19,477 nucleotides of DNA from an uncultured Lachnospiraceae bacterium (lineage in GTDB: Bacteria; Bacillota; Clostridia; Lachnospirales; Lachnospiraceae): the NCBI GenBank assembly GCA_902767065.1, contig CACXFW010000282.1, forward strand, positions 1-19,477. Direction: 5' to 3'. The translations under genes were made by a program, and so were the position numbers. The notes beneath the pieces are model-generated. The model had not been told where the DNA came from. It ran no database searches and saw nothing but the letters and a program-made list of their open reading frames with translations. Below, piece by piece: positions 16,013-19,477 of the stretch (position 1 is its first letter; each line of letters opens with the position of its first letter).

Positions 16013-16594
16013 ATGAAACTGCTTCAAGAGCGTATCCGCAAAGACGGTGTTGTCAAAGAGGGAAATATCCTCAAGGTCGACAGTTTCCTGAACCATCAGA
16101 TGGACGTGGATCTGTTCAATGCGATGGGAGAGGAGTTCCGGCGCCTCTTCGCGGACTGCCCGGTCAACAAGATCCTGACAATTGAGGCATCCGGAATCGG
16201 AATTGCGGTGATTGCGGCGCAGCATTTCCATGTCCCAGTGGTGTTTGCCAAGAAAGCACAGAGCGTCAACCTGGACGGCGAGATGTATACCACAAAGATT
16301 GAGTCCTTCACACACAGGAGAATGTACGACGTGATCGTATCGAAGAAGTTCCTCAGCGATACGGATCATATCCTGGTCATTGATGATTTCCTCGCGAACG
16401 GGTGCGCGGTAAACGGCCTGATCGATCTGATCCTGTCTGCCGGGGCTACGGTAGAAGGGGTCGGCATCGCGATCGAGAAGGGCTTCCAGAGCGGCGGAAA
16501 GCTGATCCGTGACAAGGGGATCCGGGTGGAGTCGCTCGCGATCATTGACAGCATGAACGCACAGACGGGAGAGATTGTCTTCCGGGAGCAGTGA
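16013..16594 (+). CDS. xpt: Xanthine phosphoribosyltransferase
   Basis: Purine salvage enzyme of 193 residues that forms XMP from xanthine and [16 protein letters not shown] at the N-terminus, DSFLNHQMD (23-31), EASGIGIA (58-65), the PRPP loop [10 protein letters not shown] (121-130) and EKGFQSGGK (155-163) are all characteristic of Xpt rather than adenine phosphoribosyltransferase. ATG 16013 is chosen because AAGGAGG at 15996-16002 is ten bases upstream and the protein then starts like its family; an in-frame ATG at 15929 overlaps the candidate -10. It has its own promoter and terminator. In Bacillus subtilis xpt forms an operon with pbuX, a xanthine permease; no permease is present here. 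Confidence 0.95.
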   Translation: MKLLQERIRKDGVVKEGNILKVDSFLNHQMDVDLFNAMGEEFRRLFADCPVNKILTIEASGIGIAVIAAQHFHVPVVFAKKAQSVNLDGEMYTTKIESFTHRRMYDVIVSKKFLSDTDHILVIDDFLANGCAVNGLIDLILSAGATVEGVGIAIEKGFQSGGKLIRDKGIRVESLAIIDSMNAQTGEIVFREQ

Positions 16595-16666
16595 CGGAAT
16601 TGACAATTTGAAACGCCGAAGTATCCGGAAGGACCCGTTTGCGGAAGGATTCATAAGAAGGAAAAG

Positions 16667-16693
16667 AACCCGGGACAGCACCGTTCCGGGTTT
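16667..16693 (+). terminator. Probable terminator after xpt
   Basis: AACCCGGGA (16667-16675) pairs with TTCCGGGTT (16684-16692), including one G-U pair, around an 8-base loop. It is followed by only a short T/A stretch, so it is weaker than the one at 15833-15861. Confidence 0.6.
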
Positions 16694-16698
16694 AACTG

Positions 16699-16797
16699 AT
16701 GCAGAAGCGGATGACGGTTTTCCTCTTCTTTCCTTTGGTCTGGTTTGTATTTTGCGCAAGCTTTGCAGTTACAGGCACAGGGCTGGCCGGGATGTGA
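16699..16797 (+). CDS. Possible 32-residue hydrophobic peptide (doubtful)
   Basis: ATG 16699 to TGA 16795-16797 encodes a basic start, MQKRM, then a strongly hydrophobic stretch (TVFLFFPLVWFVFCASFAV), like a signal peptide or a small membrane peptide. An in-frame TAA at 16693-16695 precedes it. No good ribosome binding site is visible, and it starts just after the xpt terminator stem. It could be a chance reading, the remnant of a secreted protein's N-terminus, or a real small membrane protein. The rest of the 307-bp gap (16595-16901) holds no other supportable gene. Confidence 0.15.
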   Translation: MQKRMTVFLFFPLVWFVFCASFAVTGTGLAGM

Positions 16798-16843
16798 CCT
16801 GAACCTTTTGCAGGTGCAGCCATCAGACAGATTCCGTACCACG

Positions 16844-16872
16844 TGGATTCCATTCTGTTTCCATGATAGAAT
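16844..16872 (+). promoter_or_regulatory. Candidate promoter for the nuclease/ATPase pair
   Basis: TGATAGAAT at 16864-16872 is an extended -10 (TG-N-TAGAAT). TGGATT at 16844-16849 is a weak -35 at 17 bp. An in-frame ATG at 16863 lies inside this element, which supports the later start at 16902 for the next gene. Confidence 0.5.
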
Positions 16873-16901
16873 GCAGCTATCACGAGAGAGGATCGGAGCT
16901 T

Positions 16902-17966
16902 ATGAAGTTTATACATATGGCGGATGTCCATCTGGGGTGTGAGCCGGATGGACGTTCTGAGTGGGCGCAGGAGCGAAGGAGAGAGCTCTGGGAGACGTTT
17001 CGGGATTCGGTGGCGGACGCGGACCGCATGAAGGCAGATCTTGTCCTCATTGCCGGAGACCTCTTCCACCGCACGCCCGACGCGGAGCAGCTTCGCGAGG
17101 TGAATTATCTGATGGGATCCTACCCGGAGATCTGCTTTGCCCTGATTGCCGGCAATCATGACTGCTGCAGTCCGGGAAGCGCATGGGAGAGCTTTGAATT
17201 TGCCCCGAATGTTGCATTTCTTTCAGATCATAAGACAGAATGCATCCGGTTTCCTTCTCTGTCGTGTGAAGTGTATGGATTCTCCTATGACCGGAGCCAG
17301 ATTCCGCAAAACCGGTACGATGGACTGTATCCCGGGAAAAATGACTTCTTCCACATTCTCCTGGCGCATGGCGGAGACCGTGACCATATTCCGGTGAATC
17401 CGCACAAGCTTGCATCGTCCGGGTTTGATTACATTGCACTCGGGCATATCCATAAGCCGACGGTAGTGCTTCCGGGGCGGGCGCTTTACCCGGGTGCGCT
17501 GTCGCCGATTGACGCAGGAGATGAGGGACCGCACGGATACCTGGTGGGAGAGACGCACGGGACGCAGGTGGAGGTGCATTTTGTCAGGAAAGCACTGCGG
17601 GAATATGTTTCAGCAGTCGTGGAGGCGGATGAATCGGATACCGTGTTTTCCATGCGTGACCGGGTACAGGCGGCGATTGCCGACCGCGGAAAGGAAAACA
17701 TCTACCGGATCACGATCAGCGGCCAGAGAAATCCTGCCGTGGAATTTGATACAGAGCTGATCCGGTCTGCCGGCATGATCCTGGATGTGAGGGATGAATC
17801 GGTTCCGGCCTTCCATCTGGAGGAACTGAAGGAGCAGTACAGGGGGACGCTGACCGGTCGTTATATTGAAAGCTTTGAGGGAAGGCCGCTTGACCCGGTA
17901 GAGGAGAAGGCGCTTCGCTACGGACTGGAAGCGCTTCTGTCGGACCGTGTCCGGCAGCAGGTTTAG
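16902..17966 (+). CDS. SbcD/Mre11-like DNA repair exonuclease, YhaO type
   Basis: Metallophosphoesterase of 354 residues with the Mre11/SbcD metal-binding set: DVH (8-10), GD (52-53), GNHD (85-88), His156 in LAHGG, and GHIH (181-184). The C-terminal region (about 225-354) resembles the capping part of YhaO-like nucleases. The family cleaves DNA ends with Mn2+ and works with an SMC-like ATPase, which is encoded three bases downstream. AGAGGA at 16887-16892 lies nine bases before ATG 16902; the in-frame ATG at 16863 overlaps the promoter and is rejected. The name sbcD would also be used, but the neighbour's membrane hairpin points to the YhaO/YhaN branch. Confidence 0.88.
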   Translation: MKFIHMADVHLGCEPDGRSEWAQERRRELWETFRDSVADADRMKADLVLIAGDLFHRTPDAEQLREVNYLMGSYPEICFALIAGNHDCCSPGSAWESFEFAPNVAFLSDHKTECIRFPSLSCEVYGFSYDRSQIPQNRYDGLYPGKNDFFHILLAHGGDRDHIPVNPHKLASSGFDYIALGHIHKPTVVLPGRALYPGALSPIDAGDEGPHGYLVGETHGTQVEVHFVRKALREYVSAVVEADESDTVFSMRDRVQAAIADRGKENIYRITISGQRNPAVEFDTELIRSAGMILDVRDESVPAFHLEELKEQYRGTLTGRYIESFEGRPLDPVEEKALRYGLEALLSDRVRQQV

Positions 17967-17969
17967 AGA

Positions 17970-19477
17970 ATGGAAATCGTACAATTATACTTAAAACATT
18001 TCGGACGGTTTACGGACTACAGGCTGGATCTGAATCTGGGGATCAATGTCATTTCCGGCGCAAATGAGTCCGGGAAGAGTACACTGCATGCCTTTATCAG
18101 GGCAATGCTGTACGGGATCACACGCACGCGGTCAAAGAGCCTGGATGAGTATCAGCTGAGGCAGCCATGGGAGAATCCATCCCATTTTGCCGGTTCCATG
18201 AAGCTTCGCTATAAGGGGAAGATCTACCGGATTGACCGGAACTTCTATCGCAAGGAGGAGAGCGTGGAGGTTGTCTGCGAGACGGACGGGACGGTGGCGG
18301 ATGATCCGCTGGCGGCGATCCGTTACTTCACGGGCGGACTGAGCGAGGCGGACTTTTGCAATACGCTGTTTATCCGGCAGGCGCAGCCAGGCGCCGGGGC
18401 GCAGCTGGGGGACCGCCTGAGGGACTATCTTGTGAACCGCGAGCAGACGGCGGATGAAACGCTGGACGTCTCCGCGGTGCAGGAGCTTTTGAAGAAAAAG
18501 CGCAGGAAAACGGAAGGCGAAAAGAACGCGGCACTGAATAAGATCGAAGAGGAGATCCGCGCAAAGTCGCAGGAATCGGAATACGTGAGCCGGGATCTGG
18601 AGCGGCTTATGGAGCGAAGGTCGGGGGATAATGCACACAGTGAAGGCCCGGGAACCTATGAGCGGATCACCGGACAGGGGGGGCGGATGCCTGACGGGGC
18701 GGATGCCGGGGGAGTCTCCGCGGCCAGCCCTTCCGGAGAGGGTCCCGCAGGAGGCTCCGCAGCAAAGCAAGGCAAAGAGGATCCCGGAGGAGACCTGGCG
18801 TTAAGCCCTGGCAGGAGTGGTTTAGGCGGATCTGCCGGGGAAGCTGCCAGGAGCGGCCTTTCGGATACTGCCCTGGAGGATGATCCGCAGATTCCGGAGG
18901 AGCCGGTGGAGACTGCCGGTGTGCTTCTTCCGGTGATGGTGCTGCTGTCCTTTGCGGCGGCAGGACTGATGCTTGCGTGCGCATTTCTGACGACAGACCA
19001 CAGGATGCGGTACGCAGCAGCTGCCGGAGCTTTTTTGATCGGGATCGTAGCGGTCTCTTTGCTGCTTCGGCTGATTCACCCTGTTCCGAAGTCCGAGCGG
19101 CTGAGAAGAAAGCTGAAGCGGGAGGCGTTTCTCGACCGCCATCTGGGGTTTAGGGAGGATCCGGAGGATTCTATGGACCGGGAACTGTCCATGCGGCGGG
19201 AGATGCGTACGCGCGACGCGATCCTGCGTGCCCGTGAGGAAGAGGAGAAGGAGGAGCGCTCTGCCGCTCTTCTTAAAGAAGAGGAGCTGGCAAGACGGGG
19301 ACGTGAAGCGGAGCGGATTGCCAGATCCGAGGTGTTTGAAAGGGAGATCTCCCAGCGCAGGGAGAAGCTCGATCATCTGAGAGAAGAACTGGAGGAGCTG
19401 TACAGAAAGAAAGCGGCTCTTTCCTCCTATGATGTGGAGATTCAGGCGATCGGTCTGGCGCAGGCAAGGATAGCGGA
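17970..19477 (+). CDS. SbcC/Rad50-like membrane-anchored AAA ATPase, YhaN type (3' end outside window)
   Basis: Incomplete gene: 502 codons are visible and the frame is open to the window end. The N-terminus is a Rad50-type ABC ATPase head with Walker A GANESGKST (30-38) and a Q-loop region around FIRQAQ (134-139). A charged helix follows (about 165-215), then a Gly/Ser/Ala/Pro-rich linker (about 218-315). Two hydrophobic segments (about 317-341 and 347-369) form a transmembrane hairpin, then a long Glu/Arg-rich coiled coil starts. Canonical SbcC has no such hairpin, whereas Bacillus YhaN does. The Walker B and signature motifs should lie beyond 19477. The start is three bases after the nuclease stop, so the two are cotranscribed and presumably form a complex. 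Confidence 0.85.
   Translation, partial: MEIVQLYLKHFGRFTDYRLDLNLGINVISGANESGKSTLHAFIRAMLYGITRTRSKSLDEYQLRQPWENPSHFAGSMKLRYKGKIYRIDRNFYRKEESVEVVCETDGTVADDPLAAIRYFTGGLSEADFCNTLFIRQAQPGAGAQLGDRLRDYLVNREQTADETLDVSAVQELLKKKRRKTEGEKNAALNKIEEEIRAKSQESEYVSRDLERLMERRSGDNAHSEGPGTYERITGQGGRMPDGADAGGVSAASPSGEGPAGGSAAKQGKEDPGGDLALSPGRSGLGGSAGEAARSGLSDTALEDDPQIPEEPVETAGVLLPVMVLLSFAAAGLMLACAFLTTDHRMRYAAAAGAFLIGIVAVSLLLRLIHPVPKSERLRRKLKREAFLDRHLGFREDPEDSMDRELSMRREMRTRDAILRAREEEEKEERSAALLKEEELARRGREAERIARSEVFEREISQRREKLDHLREELEELYRKKAALSSYDVEIQAIGLAQARIA

Noticed and set aside
1..19477. CRISPR array, transposase, prophage or defence island
   Set aside because: No regularly spaced repeats, integrase, transposase or phage genes are visible. 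The nuclease/ATPase pair at the end matches housekeeping YhaO/YhaN repair proteins rather than a defence system.

Overview
This window is an ordinary chromosomal housekeeping segment from a moderately GC-rich Firmicute. The best fit is a Clostridia/Lachnospiraceae-type organism. I infer this from the gene order (divIC-tilS-hpt-ftsH, then ddl-murF-pth-mfd-PPIase lipoprotein), the strong GGAGG-type ribosome binding sites, and a YhaO/YhaN-type nuclease pair. Every protein gene I can support is on the + strand. I see no tRNA, rRNA, CRISPR array, transposase, phage gene or defence system.

Layout. Positions 1-232 hold a long imperfect hairpin (2-73) that ends in a 17-bp tag, then the leader of divIC (233-547). 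An intergenic stretch with a strong terminator/attenuator hairpin (734-768) precedes tilS (809-2308), which overlaps hpt (2277-2807). ftsH follows with a TTG start (2920-4728). A 461-bp non-coding region comes next. It carries two operator-like dyads, an extended -10 promoter, a GNRA-capped hairpin, a possible three-way-junction RNA and a second copy of the 17-bp tag. It leads into an intracellular GH13 alpha-glycosidase (5190-7310). A small MITE/REP-like inverted-repeat element (about 7311-7393, apparently with a 7-bp target duplication) separates that gene from the cell-wall run ddl (7422-8471), murF (8514-10076), pth (10073-10672, 4-bp overlap) and mfd (10731-14288). A near-consensus promoter at the very end of mfd drives a PrsA/SurA-like foldase lipoprotein (14359-15819), followed by a strong terminator. 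xpt (16013-16594) is its own unit with a promoter and terminator. A 307-bp gap leads to a Mre11/SbcD-like nuclease (16902-17966) and a membrane-anchored SbcC-like ATPase (17970 to beyond the window end).

How the genes work together. DivIC, FtsH, Ddl, MurF and the foldase lipoprotein serve division, envelope quality control and peptidoglycan precursor synthesis. TilS and Pth keep translation accurate and recycle tRNA. Hpt and Xpt salvage purines with PRPP. Mfd and the YhaO/YhaN-like pair act in DNA repair. The glycosidase is the functional outsider and sits between repeat-like elements.

The most interesting material is non-coding: a family of structured intergenic elements sharing related ends, and the elaborate leader of the glycosidase. 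The sporulation genes that interrupt this cluster in Bacillus subtilis (spoIIE, fin, spoVT) are absent from the visible interval. I found no convincing new multi-gene system.
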